Shown piece by piece: positions 24,238-32,642 of a stretch of DNA of 64,000 nucleotides (position 1 is its first letter; each line of letters begins with the position of its first letter). The position numbers and the translations under genes were made by a program. The notes beneath the pieces are model-generated. The model was not told the origin of the DNA and did no database searches. It worked only from the letters and a program-made list of their open reading frames with translations. Source of the stretch: Anaerolineae bacterium (GTDB lineage: Bacteria > Chloroflexota > Anaerolineae > Aggregatilineales > Aggregatilineaceae); contig JAOSJP010000001.1 of the NCBI GenBank assembly GCA_027494015.1, positions 124,001 through 188,000 on the forward strand, in the 5' to 3' direction.

Positions 24238-25697
24238 ACGTTTCCCCCGTCCACAGCCGAGACCTGGGCCGCATGGCCCTGGCTGTATTGATCGCATTTG
24301 CGCTGGCTGCGCTCAGCGCGGCCTACTGGGGAGTGCTGCGCGCCGAAGACCTGCGCGCGCGCGACGACAACGCCCGCAGCGTGCTCGCCGAGCAGCGCAT
24401 CGCGCGCGGCGCGATTCTCGACCGGACGGGCGAGCCGCTGGCGCTCAGCGAGCAGGGCGCGGGCGGGCTGATGGTGCGGCGCTACCCGCATCCGGCGGCG
24501 GCGAGCGCGGTCGGCTACTACAGCCTGACCTACGGCACCGCCGGGATCGAAGCGGCCTATGACGGCGTCCTGCGCGGCGACGAAGGGCGCGGGGAGCTTG
24601 ACACGCTGCTCGACGAGCTGCTGCACCGCTCGCCGGCGGGCAGCGATGTGCGCGCCACGCTCGACCTGGGCGTGCAGGAAGCGGTGGTCGCCGCGCTGGA
24701 AGGGCGCGCGGGCGCGGCGGTGGTGCTCGACGCGGCGACGGGCGGCGTGCTGGCCCTGGCGAGCCTGCCCGGTTACGACCCGAACGTTCTGGACGCGCAG
24801 TGGGACGCGCTGGCCGCTGACCGCGCCGCCTCACCCCTGCTCAACCGGGCGACGGCGGGCCTCTACCAGCCGGGCGGGGCGTTTCAGACGGTCGTCCTGA
24901 CCGCGCTGCTCGGCGCGCAGTCCGACCTGAGCGATGGCGGCGAGCGCGTGCTGTCGAGAGCGGTGGAGGAGGGGAGCGCCCCGGTCGCTGTCAATGGCCT
25001 GACGTTGGAGTGCGCGAGCACGCCTGCCGGCGACGTGCTGACGCTGCTCGACGCCTACGCCTTTGGGTGTCCGGCGGCTTTCGCGGCAGTCTTCGACGCG
25101 GGCCTGACGGCGGATCTTCTGTGGGAGCGGCTGCGCGTGCTGGGGCTGTTGAACGCGCCCGCCCTGGACGGGTTCGAGACGGCGGCGGCGCGCAGCGCTC
25201 AGCCGGGCAGCGCCGCATCCGATGCCTGGTTGGCGCTGCTGACCGGGCAGGGCGGGCTGACCGTCTCGCCGCTGCAGGTGGCGCAGTTGGCCGCTGCCAT
25301 TGCCAATGGGGGTAACGCCATGCCGCCCCATCTGGTGGATGCCGTGCGCAAGCCGGAGGCGAGCGACTGGCAGGCGGTAACCGGGGCGAGACAGCCGGCT
25401 GCGATGCTGCGCGCGGAGGTGGCGCGGGCGCTGGAGCGGGCGATGGGCTACGCGGCAGGGGCCAACCCTGCCACGCAGCAGGCCCAGGGCGACGGCTACG
25501 CGCTCTTCGGACACAGCGCATTGGCCTACGCCGGGCCGGACGAGACGCCCTACGCCTGGTTCGTCGGGTTCGCGCGCAGCAGCGAGGGCCAGGGCGCGGG
25601 GACGACAGTGGCCGTCGTCATCGTCGAGGACGAGCGCGATCCGGCGGTTGCCGCACGCATCGCCGGAGCCGCTTTCGCAGCGGCCTATGAAGGCTGA
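24234..25697 (+). CDS. Penicillin-binding-protein-like transpeptidase with lost catalytic residues
   Basis: A protein of 487 residues: one N-terminal helix, a short dimerisation region (RIARGAILDRTGEPLALS, as in PbpA), and a transpeptidase-like domain. At the place of the SxxK active site the sequence is YQPGGAFQTVV, with Gly215 for Ser and Gln218 for Lys. The KTG region is also missing: DGYALFGHSAL stands where KTGTAE is expected, although YAWFVGFA follows as normal. GGLTVSPLQVAQLAAAIANGG is conserved. It cannot be a normal cross-linking enzyme, so it may serve only to activate the SEDS protein. GTG 24234 overlaps the SEDS stop (GTGA). Confidence 0.85.
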   Translation: MNVSPVHSRDLGRMALAVLIAFALAALSAAYWGVLRAEDLRARDDNARSVLAEQRIARGAILDRTGEPLALSEQGAGGLMVRRYPHPAAASAVGYYSLTYGTAGIEAAYDGVLRGDEGRGELDTLLDELLHRSPAGSDVRATLDLGVQEAVVAALEGRAGAAVVLDAATGGVLALASLPGYDPNVLDAQWDALAADRAASPLLNRATAGLYQPGGAFQTVVLTALLGAQSDLSDGGERVLSRAVEEGSAPVAVNGLTLECASTPAGDVLTLLDAYAFGCPAAFAAVFDAGLTADLLWERLRVLGLLNAPALDGFETAAARSAQPGSAASDAWLALLTGQGGLTVSPLQVAQLAAAIANGGNAMPPHLVDAVRKPEASDWQAVTGARQPAAMLRAEVARALERAMGYAAGANPATQQAQGDGYALFGHSALAYAGPDETPYAWFVGFARSSEGQGAGTTVAVVIVEDERDPAVAARIAGAAFAAAYEG

Positions 25698-25719
25698 GCG
25701 GCGGGCGAGGGCCGGAGCC

Positions 25720-26478
25720 ATGTCCCTGGAAGACCTGAAGCGGCTGGCGCAGTCACTCCCGGAGCGGCGAGGATGGGATTTCTCCGCCGTCCGCGACGAC
25801 TGCGACCCCGTGCCCTGGTCATACCGCGAGGTGGCCCGCCGCCACCTGTCGCCGCTGTATCGCGTGCTGGACATCGGCACCGGCGGCGGCGAGCAGTTCC
25901 TGGCGCTGGCCGAGCACTACGGCAGCGGCGTGGGCATTGACGCCGATCCGGAGATGGTCGCCATCGCCGAGAAGAACACGCCGCAGCCGGTCGCCTGTCG
26001 CGTCAAGTTCCTGGCGATGGACGCGGCGGCGCTCGAATTCCCCGCCAACTCGTTCGACGTGGTGCTGAACCGGCACGCGCCCGCCTACCCCGGCGAGGTC
26101 GCGCGCGTGCTGCGGCCCGGCGGAGTCTTCCTCACCCAGCAGGTTGGCGCGCGCAATCACGGCAACATCACGGCGCTGTTCGGCTGCGGGCCGGGCGGCC
26201 AGTACGAGCGCGAAGCGGGGCAGACGGTCGCCGAGTGGGCGGAGGCGTTCGCTGCGATGGGGTGGGCGGTGCGCGCCCGCGCCGAGTACGATGTGCCGTA
26301 TTTCTACAAAGACGCGGCGTCGCTGCTGTTCTGGCTGCGGGCGCTGCCCATGCCCGAAGACTTCGCCCTGGAGCGCCACTGGGGGCAGGTGGAGCACATC
26401 CTCACGACTTTTCAGACGCCGCGCGGCATCGCCACCAACGTACACCGCGAGTTGCTGATCGTCCACAAGCCGGGCTGA
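25720..26478 (+). CDS. SAM-dependent methyltransferase
   Basis: A protein of 252 residues with a class I methyltransferase fold: motif I VLDIGTGGGEQFLALAEHYG, acidic end of strand 2 GIDADPEM, FDVVLNRHAPAYPGEVARVL and the RPGG turn. The C-terminal part (FYKDAASLLFWLRALPMPEDF) resembles small-molecule or rRNA guanine methyltransferase-like proteins, but the substrate is unknown. The start could also be ATG 25687, which overlaps the PBP-like gene; I prefer 25720 because homologous sequence begins at MSLEDLKRLA. It may be the last gene of the SEDS/PBP operon. Confidence 0.8.
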   Translation: MSLEDLKRLAQSLPERRGWDFSAVRDDCDPVPWSYREVARRHLSPLYRVLDIGTGGGEQFLALAEHYGSGVGIDADPEMVAIAEKNTPQPVACRVKFLAMDAAALEFPANSFDVVLNRHAPAYPGEVARVLRPGGVFLTQQVGARNHGNITALFGCGPGGQYEREAGQTVAEWAEAFAAMGWAVRARAEYDVPYFYKDAASLLFWLRALPMPEDFALERHWGQVEHILTTFQTPRGIATNVHRELLIVHKPG

Positions 26479-26549
26479 CGCTCTCAGTGCTGCGGTAGCC
26501 TTCGGGCACGCGCACATGCCGTTTGCTCGCGCACGCGGCAGGGCCGCCG

Positions 26550-27914
26550 TCAGCGCCCAGAGCCGACCAGTTGAGCGGCCATGTCGCGCAGCGCGCGCAC
26601 GCGGCGAGCGTCGTCTGGCTGATCGTGCTCGTCCAGATCGGCCTGGATCGCGTCCATGATCTCGACCAATTCCGGGCCAAAAGTGGGTGCGTGCTGGGTC
26701 AGCAGTTGGCGGGCTTCTTCGTCGCTCTCGGCGTTGATCAGGTCGTTGATCAGGCGTATCTGGGGCGGCGCGCTGTCGCGCATGGCCGCCATCACCCGGT
26801 CGAGCACAAGCTCAAGGCGCTCGGCAGAGCGGGTGTCGCCGGCCTGTTGGGCCGCCTGGATATTCGCCTGGAGCACGGCCAGGAAGGTGTCGTCAAGCTG
26901 GTCGAGGCGGGGACGAATGGCGGCGTCAATGTCCTCGCTGCTGGCGATGGTGCGCAGCGCCTGAACAGCCCGCTGGAGGACGGCCTGCGTCTGTTGGTCA
27001 ATGGCGGCGGTCAGCTCGACCAGCCGCGCGCGCAGACCTTCGAGTCGCTCGCGCTCGGCTCCGCTGGCCCGCTCGATGCGACGGGTTAGCTCCTGGAAGA
27101 AAGTGTAATCCAGCGCAGGGCGCATCAGCCCGGCGACGGCCTGTAGGCGCTCCTCATCGCCGGCATACTCGATCACCAGCGCCATGAAGTCGTCGCGGGT
27201 CATCTTCTCGCCCAGGGCCTGCAGCCGCCCGGCGACCTCATGCACAGTTTGCTGCTGCGCCTGGGCCGCCGCCAGCATTTCCTGCCCGACCGTCGTGTGC
27301 TCGACGAGATACTCGTACAGGTACACCAGGCCCTCGGACATATCGTTCTTGCCGGTCGCGGCGGCGTTCTCGGCAGTGGCCAGCAGCAGCTCGAAAAGCT
27401 CGCTGTCAATGTGCTCGTTCTGCTCCTGGACCAGCCGTTCCCACTGGTCGGGGCTTACCTGCAGGAACATCTCAATAACGCGCAGCTTCTCGCGCTGCGC
27501 CTCGCGCATCTCCTGGGTGATGCCGTCGGCCTCCAGGATCATGTCAATCAGGCCGGGGATGGTGAGCGCCTGCCTGGGCCGCAGGAGGTAGGCGCGGCGC
27601 TGTTCCTGGGGAAGGCTGTCCGTCAGGCGGCGGGTCAGGTCGCCGATGAGGTTCTCGCGTTCAAGCGGCGCGATGTTCAGCTCCATCGGCACGTGGATGA
27701 GCAGCAGTTCTTTGGCCGGGTCGTGATATAGCAGGGGCGCGCTGACCCCGACCATCTGCCCGCAGTTGGGGCAGGGGATCATGTTCAGGCGTCCAGAAAG
27801 AAAGCGCGCCTTGATTTGCGGATCGCGGCCTACGTCGAGAATCTGCTCGATGATCGCCGGAAACCTGTGGCCGCAGTGCGGGCAGTTCAGGGTGGTACGG
27901 ATGACTTGGTTCAT
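26550..27914 (-). CDS. CpXC domain protein
   Basis: A protein of 454 residues. The N-terminus carries two zinc-ribbon knuckles, LNCPHCGHRFPA and MIPCPNCGQMVG, characteristic of CpXC domains, followed by YHDPAKELLLIHVP. The remaining ~370 residues are alpha-helical, rich in Glu, Gln and Ala, and look like a long coiled or solenoid domain. No enzymatic motif is seen. CpXC proteins have no agreed function. ATG 27914 has an AGGAGA site and a -10 TATACT (minus strand, 27975-27970) about 55 bp upstream. It converges with the methyltransferase gene. Confidence 0.75.
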   Translation of the reverse strand: MNQVIRTTLNCPHCGHRFPAIIEQILDVGRDPQIKARFLSGRLNMIPCPNCGQMVGVSAPLLYHDPAKELLLIHVPMELNIAPLERENLIGDLTRRLTDSLPQEQRRAYLLRPRQALTIPGLIDMILEADGITQEMREAQREKLRVIEMFLQVSPDQWERLVQEQNEHIDSELFELLLATAENAAATGKNDMSEGLVYLYEYLVEHTTVGQEMLAAAQAQQQTVHEVAGRLQALGEKMTRDDFMALVIEYAGDEERLQAVAGLMRPALDYTFFQELTRRIERASGAERERLEGLRARLVELTAAIDQQTQAVLQRAVQALRTIASSEDIDAAIRPRLDQLDDTFLAVLQANIQAAQQAGDTRSAERLELVLDRVMAAMRDSAPPQIRLINDLINAESDEEARQLLTQHAPTFGPELVEIMDAIQADLDEHDQPDDARRVRALRDMAAQLVGSGR

Positions 27915-28020
27915 GGTGGAGTCTCCTGCGAACCATGCGGCCGGCTGAAACCGGCGGCCAAACGGGAAGAGTATACCGCGCTCATAGGCAGTGCGGTAGA
28001 GCTATGTGCGTGTGGCGGCA

Positions 28021-29598
28021 TCAATCACCGCGCGGCAGGAGGAAGCTGAACGTGGCGCCGCCATCGGGGTTGTTCTCCGCCCAGATGCGGCCCCCGTGCG
28101 CCTTGATCACGGCGTTGGCCAGGTACAGGCCCAGCCCCGTCCCCGGCGCTTTCTGCGTCAGGCTGTTGTCCACCCGGTAGAATCGCTCGAAGACGCGCTC
28201 AAGCTGGTCGGGCGGCAGGCCCGTCCCCCGGTCGCGCACCGACACGCGCACAGTTGTCCCGTTGAAGTCGCCCGTGACGGTGATCGGGCCGCCTTTGGGC
28301 GAGTACTTGATCGCATTGCTCAGCAGGTTGTCAATGACCTGGTGCAGCCGCCGGCTGTCGCCGCGAATGATCGGGAAGTCGTCGGGGAAGCTGGCGCTCA
28401 GCGTGTGCCGGGTCGTCTGCGTCTGGAAGCGCTCGATGGAGCGCCGCACCAGGGCGGGCAGGTTGACGTCATCGTAGGTCAGCTTCATGCTCTCGGCTTG
28501 CAGCTTCGATGCTTCCAGCAGATTCTGGATCAGCTCGGCCAGCCGGTCGGCCTCTTCCTCGATGACGGTCAGCCCATTCTGGATGGTGGCCCGATCCCAT
28601 TCAGCGTCGTCGCGGTTGAGCGCGTCGGCGTAGCCTTTGATCAGAGCGACCGGGGTCTTCAGCTCGTGCGAGACGACCGAGATGAAGGTGGATTTCAGGC
28701 GCTCGGCTTCGCGGAAGTGGGTGATGTCGCGCACGTTGGCGATCACATTGAGCAGAGCGCCTTTGGCATCGGTCAGCGCCGCATAGGTGATGCCGACGCT
28801 GAGCGAAGACCCGTCCAGCCGTTCCAGGTCGCCTTCCACGTAGATCGTGTCTGGCGCGCCCGGCCCGCGCGCCGGGCCAGGCCATCCCTGCTGGATCGCC
28901 TCGGTCAGGCTGGGGCCGATCTCGCGGCGACGCCAGCGGATCACGTCGTCGTGAAAGCGCCCGGTGGCCTGGGCGGACTGCCAGCCGGTCATATAGCTGA
29001 GGGCGCGATTCCAGCGCTCGATGCGCAGGTGAGCGTCGAGGATCATCACGCCGTCGGCGCTGTGCTCCAGGATGGCTGCCAATCGCTGGCGCTCCTGGTT
29101 GGCGACGGCGTACATGCGCGCGTTGTGCACGGCGATGGCGGCCTGATCGGCGAAGCTCTGTAGCAGCCCGTAGTCGTTCTGGGTGGGCGCGCCGGCATAG
29201 GAGCGGAAGACGAAGATGATGCCCAGCATGTCGTCGGCCACCGACATGGGCAGGGCGACAACCTGGCGCAGCGCGGGGTCCATTCGCCGGGCGATGCTGC
29301 GCATCCTGGCGTGAAACTGCTGGACATCCTCCTCATCGCGCGCGGGCAGGGCGGGCAGCTCTTCCAGCAGCCCATCGAACAGCGGTGTCTGTTCCGGGGC
29401 GAAACCGATGATGGCGCGCGTGTGGAAGGCTCCGTTTTCGCGCAGAGCGATGATGCCGACCTCGGCGCTGAGCATGGAGGTGGCCGCCTGCAGCACCATG
29501 CGCAGCACCTCGCTCAGATCAAGCTGGGCGGTGATCGCCCGGCTGATGTTGAGCAGGTGGTCGCGCTGGCGGACGCGGTAATCGGGTAGCAGGAACAT
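28021..29598 (-). CDS. Soluble sensor histidine kinase (GAF-PAS-HisKA-HATPase)
   Basis: A protein of 525 residues. Residues ~20-175 are a GAF domain, ~190-300 a PAS domain (LEHSADGVMILDAHLRIERW). The dimerisation/phosphoacceptor box is SHELKTPVALIKGY (His311); the ATP-binding domain shows NLLSNAIKYSPKGG (N box), DRGTGLPP (G1) and GTGLGLYLANAVI (G2). No membrane helix, so the signal is cytoplasmic. ATG 29598 is preferred because a -10 TACAAT ends six bases upstream. The nearest response regulator is 2.3 kb away on the same strand (31880-32584) and may be its partner. Confidence 0.92.
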   Translation of the reverse strand: MFLLPDYRVRQRDHLLNISRAITAQLDLSEVLRMVLQAATSMLSAEVGIIALRENGAFHTRAIIGFAPEQTPLFDGLLEELPALPARDEEDVQQFHARMRSIARRMDPALRQVVALPMSVADDMLGIIFVFRSYAGAPTQNDYGLLQSFADQAAIAVHNARMYAVANQERQRLAAILEHSADGVMILDAHLRIERWNRALSYMTGWQSAQATGRFHDDVIRWRRREIGPSLTEAIQQGWPGPARGPGAPDTIYVEGDLERLDGSSLSVGITYAALTDAKGALLNVIANVRDITHFREAERLKSTFISVVSHELKTPVALIKGYADALNRDDAEWDRATIQNGLTVIEEEADRLAELIQNLLEASKLQAESMKLTYDDVNLPALVRRSIERFQTQTTRHTLSASFPDDFPIIRGDSRRLHQVIDNLLSNAIKYSPKGGPITVTGDFNGTTVRVSVRDRGTGLPPDQLERVFERFYRVDNSLTQKAPGTGLGLYLANAVIKAHGGRIWAENNPDGGATFSFLLPRGD

Positions 29599-29604
29599 TC
29601 CTTT

Positions 29605-29633
29605 ATTGTAGCAGGCGGCCCACACGCCCGTAA
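29605..29633 (-). promoter_or_regulatory. Promoter for a leaderless histidine kinase mRNA
   Basis: Minus strand: TTACGG (29633-29628), 17-bp spacer, TACAAT (29610-29605), then six bases to the ATG at 29598. The six bases (AAAGGA) could also act as a very close ribosome site. Confidence 0.55.
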
Positions 29634-29704
29634 GGTGGCGGCGGGTTTTCTTACGGGGATATTGTGGCGATCTTGTGCGTTTCTAACGCGATGGAGAACC
29701 TGGA

Positions 29705-29803
29705 GGGGCGTAGTGCAGCGCACCCCCTACGGACCTCGCGCCGATCAGGGCGTTTCTGATACACCTTGACGATCATGATCGGTAGCTGTTTGTAGGGGCG
29801 GGT
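29705..29803. repeat. Dispersed repeat with CGATCATGATCG core, copy 1
   Basis: A roughly 100-bp unit that starts GGGGCGTAGTGCAGCGC, contains the perfect palindrome CGATCATGATCG in its right half and ends in GTAGGGGCGGGT. A second copy lies at 47854-47941. The gap 29599-30118 contains only this, the hairpin at 29932-29967 and the palindrome at 29982. Confidence 0.75.
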
Positions 29804-29981
29804 GCGCACACCCATGCGCATTAAGTTAAGGCATCTGGCGGGAGCGTTCAGGCGAAACGCCCCTCCCCCTGGCCCCCTCCCCGGTCTATACACAAAGCCA
29901 GGGAGGGGGAAAGCGCCGCGCGCGGCGAGGCAAGTCCCCCTCTCTAGCTCGGCTGGAGAGGGGGATTAAGGGGAGAGGCTT

Positions 29982-30011
29982 GTAGGGGCGGGTTTCGAAA
30001 CCCGCCCCTAC
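29982..30011. repeat. Perfect 30-bp palindrome GTAGGGGCGGGTTTC, copy 1
   Basis: GTAGGGGCGGGTTTC followed directly by its exact complement. The second copy, at 47931-47960, has paired changes (C to A with G to T) that preserve the palindrome. Confidence 0.85.
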
Positions 30012-30118
30012 GGGGGTACAGCAGAGCAGCGCCTTGACCCCACCCTGTGGCCCCTCCCCTTTCCCTGCTCGCGGGGAAAGGAGCCGGGGGATAGGGACTG
30101 TCAAGGGCATCACACGCT

Positions 30119-31453
30119 CTAGAGCAGCTCCTCCTCGGCGCGGGCAATGGCGCGCTCGAAGATGACCATCGCTTCGTCTATGATCTCCGGCTCAACGGTG
30201 AGCGCCGGGATGACGCGAATGGTGTTGGGGCCGCAGCCAAGCATCAGCAGCCTGTTCTCAAAAGCATGATTGACCACGGCATCGCGAATATCCGGCGCGC
30301 GCTTGCGCGTGGCGCGGTCGCGGACGAACTCGACGCCCATCATCAGCCCCCGCCCACGCACATCACCGATGCTGGGGTGCCGCGAGGCGATGTCGCACAG
30401 CTTGCCTTCCAGGTAGGCGCCCATGCGCGCCGCGTTCTCAATCAGGCCGTTCTGCAGCAGGTCAAAGGTGGCGATGGCCGCCGCACAGCTCACCGGGTTG
30501 CCGCCGAAGGTGCTGGCGTGCGCGCCCGGTGCCCATTCGCTCATGATCTCCTTGCGGGCGATGGTGGCACTGAGCGGCATTCCGCTGGCGATCCCCTTCG
30601 CCGAGCAGACCACGTCCGGCTGCACGTTCCAGTGATTCACGCCCCACCACTTGCCGGTGCGGCCCATGCCCGTCTGCACCTCGTCCACGATGAAGAGGAT
30701 GCCGTAGCGGTCGCACAACTCGCGCACGCCCTGCAGGAAACCGTCGGGCGGCACGACATAACCGCCTTCGCCCTGGATCGGCTCGACCAGGATGCCGGCG
30801 ACTTCGTCGGGCGGGACGAGCGTTCTGAACATCGTATTCTCAAGATAATCGAGCACCGCCTCGCCCTGATTGGCGAAACCATCATCGCGCAGCAGGGGAC
30901 GATAGGGATCGGGGTAGGGCACGTGGGTGACGCCCGACACCAGCGGCGAGAAACCCTGGCGCTGCACGTACTTGCTGGCGGTGAAGCTCAGCGCCCCCAG
31001 CGTGCGCCCGTGAAAGCCGCGCAGAAAGCCGATGAACAACTGGCGTCCGGTGTAGAAACGGGCCAGCTTGATCGCCGCTTCGATGGCCTCCGCGCCGCTG
31101 TTGCCGAAGAAGATCATCGCCTCATCGTCGAAGGGGGCGATGGATGCCAGGCGCTCGGCCAGCTCAATCTGTGGCAGATAGTAGAAGTCCGTGCCTGACA
31201 TGTGGATGAACTTCTCAGCCTGCTCCTGGATGGCTTTGACCACTTTCGGGTGCGCATGACCGGTGGCGGTCACGGCAATGCCGGTCGTGAAGTCAATGTA
31301 GCGTTCCCCGTCTACATCCCACACCCACGAGCCTTCACCGCGCGCGATGACGAAGGGGTAGCCGCGCGTGTACGACGGTGACACGACGGCTGCGTCGCGC
31401 TCGATGAGCGCTTTCGCTTTGGGGCCGGGCAGGACCCCATTCAAAGTAGCCAT
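30119..31453 (-). CDS. Class III aminotransferase (GabT-like)
   Basis: A protein of 444 residues, usual length for the family. PLP-binding features: NSGAEAIEAAIKLAR (phosphate), LRGFHGRTLGALS, IVDEVQTGMGRTGKWWG (Asp that holds the pyridine) and CSAKGIASGMPLSA with the Schiff-base Lys286. Such enzymes transfer the omega-amino group of 4-aminobutyrate, ornithine or similar donors to 2-oxoglutarate. The HSTFGG-like HASTFGGNPVSCAAA is in place. The exact substrate (GABA, acetylornithine, beta-alanine) is not determined. ATG 31453 has an AGGAGTGAG site. It stands alone between two repeat-filled gaps. Confidence 0.9.
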   Translation of the reverse strand: MATLNGVLPGPKAKALIERDAAVVSPSYTRGYPFVIARGEGSWVWDVDGERYIDFTTGIAVTATGHAHPKVVKAIQEQAEKFIHMSGTDFYYLPQIELAERLASIAPFDDEAMIFFGNSGAEAIEAAIKLARFYTGRQLFIGFLRGFHGRTLGALSFTASKYVQRQGFSPLVSGVTHVPYPDPYRPLLRDDGFANQGEAVLDYLENTMFRTLVPPDEVAGILVEPIQGEGGYVVPPDGFLQGVRELCDRYGILFIVDEVQTGMGRTGKWWGVNHWNVQPDVVCSAKGIASGMPLSATIARKEIMSEWAPGAHASTFGGNPVSCAAAIATFDLLQNGLIENAARMGAYLEGKLCDIASRHPSIGDVRGRGLMMGVEFVRDRATRKRAPDIRDAVVNHAFENRLLMLGCGPNTIRVIPALTVEPEIIDEAMVIFERAIARAEEELL

Positions 31454-31655
31454 TACTGCTCACTCCTAAGGTAAAGAGACTCTTGACAACAGCGCCCGCA
31501 AGCCCTACCAGCGGCGCGGGCGTTCCTGGACGATGTGTCCTGGCCGGTGGTGGGCCGCAGACCGTCTGGCCGGCTACCGGGCAGCGCCGTCTGACGGCGA
31601 CCGGCAGTGATTATGGCTTTCCGGCGGGGACTGCGCAAGGTGCCTTTTGGCACGG

Positions 31656-31825
31656 GTACGTGCAAAATGTGTCAGGCAGTTTGCTGCACCTCACCCCCGC
31701 TCGGCGCTGACGCGCCTCACCGCCCCCTCTCCATACATGGAGAGGGGGCAAGCCGAGCACAGCGAGGCTGGGGGTGAGGTCAATACCTCCACGTCAAGCA
31801 AGCCGCTGGCAATCTTTGCTCGCAC
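31656..31825 (+). repeat. MITE-like element, copy 1
   Basis: Degenerate terminal repeat GTACGTGCAAAATGTGTCAG at the left and its approximate complement ending GCTCGCAC at the right, around the 92-bp core hairpin (31689-31780) that begins ACCTCACCCCCGCTCGG and ends GGGGGTGAGGT. Loop arms CCAT/ATGG. The gap 31454-31879 holds nothing else except a small hairpin GTGCC-TTTT-GGCAC at 31640-31653. Confidence 0.75.
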
Positions 31826-31879
31826 CCTTCGGCACCACTTCAGCGACACGAAAGACAGCGGCGGGGCGCAGCGTGGCTG

Positions 31880-32584
31880 TCAACGCTGGGTTTCGAAGCG
31901 ATAGCCGATGCCCAGCTCGTTGATAATGTATTTTGGCTCTTTCGGGTCTGGCTCCAGCTTGCGGCGCAGGTGCCAGATATACACGCGCAGGTAATCTATG
32001 TCGTCAATGTACTCGAAGCCCCACACCTGTTCAAGCAGGTCGCGGTAGGGCACGATGCGCGGCGCGCTGTCCACAAGCTGGATCAGCAGATTGAACTCGG
32101 TTCGCGTCAGCTTCACCGGCTGCCCGCTGGTCGTCACGCGGCGATCGCGCACGTTGATGGTCAGGTAGTCGTCGCTGTAGGCGATGTCGTGGTCGAATTC
32201 GGTTGGCTCGCTGGCTGCCCGGCGCAGGTTGGCCCGCACGCGCGCCAGCAGGATGGCCAGATCGGTGGGCTTGAGGATGTAGTCATCTGCGCCCATCTCC
32301 AGCCCCTTGACGATCTCTTCCGGGGCGGACTGGGCGGTCAGCATCAGGATGGGCACGTTGCTGACCTCGCGCACGCGCTGGCAGACAACCCAGCCGTCCA
32401 TCAGCGGCATGTTGATGTCCAGGATGATCAGATCGGGGCGGTGCTCGTACAGCGCGCGCAGCCCTGTCTGCCCGTCATAGGCGGCATGGACGGTGTAGTG
32501 GTTCGCGCTGAGCATGGCGGTGACCATCTCAACCAGCTTGTAATCGTCATCAATGACGAGAATAGCGGCTTGGCCTGTCGTCAT
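31880..32584 (-). CDS. OmpR-family response regulator
   Basis: A protein of 234 residues. The receiver domain has the acidic pair IDDDYKLVE, phospho-acceptor Asp56 in LIILDINMPLMDGW, the switch Thr in LMLTAQS and the conserved Lys in YILKPTD. The C-terminal winged helix (LTRTEFNLLIQLV, LLEQVWGFEYIDDIDYLRVY, IWHLRRKLEPDP, GIGYRFE) binds DNA as in PhoB/OmpR. It has no adjacent kinase; the histidine kinase at 28021-29598 is the only one in the window. The target genes are unknown. Confidence 0.94.
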   Translation of the reverse strand: MTTGQAAILVIDDDYKLVEMVTAMLSANHYTVHAAYDGQTGLRALYEHRPDLIILDINMPLMDGWVVCQRVREVSNVPILMLTAQSAPEEIVKGLEMGADDYILKPTDLAILLARVRANLRRAASEPTEFDHDIAYSDDYLTINVRDRRVTTSGQPVKLTRTEFNLLIQLVDSAPRIVPYRDLLEQVWGFEYIDDIDYLRVYIWHLRRKLEPDPKEPKYIINELGIGYRFETQR

Positions 32585-32642
32585 ACCCTGTTCTTTCCAG
32601 GCAGTATTCCCGCTGGCTCTGAGCGCCGCATCTGCCTCTACT

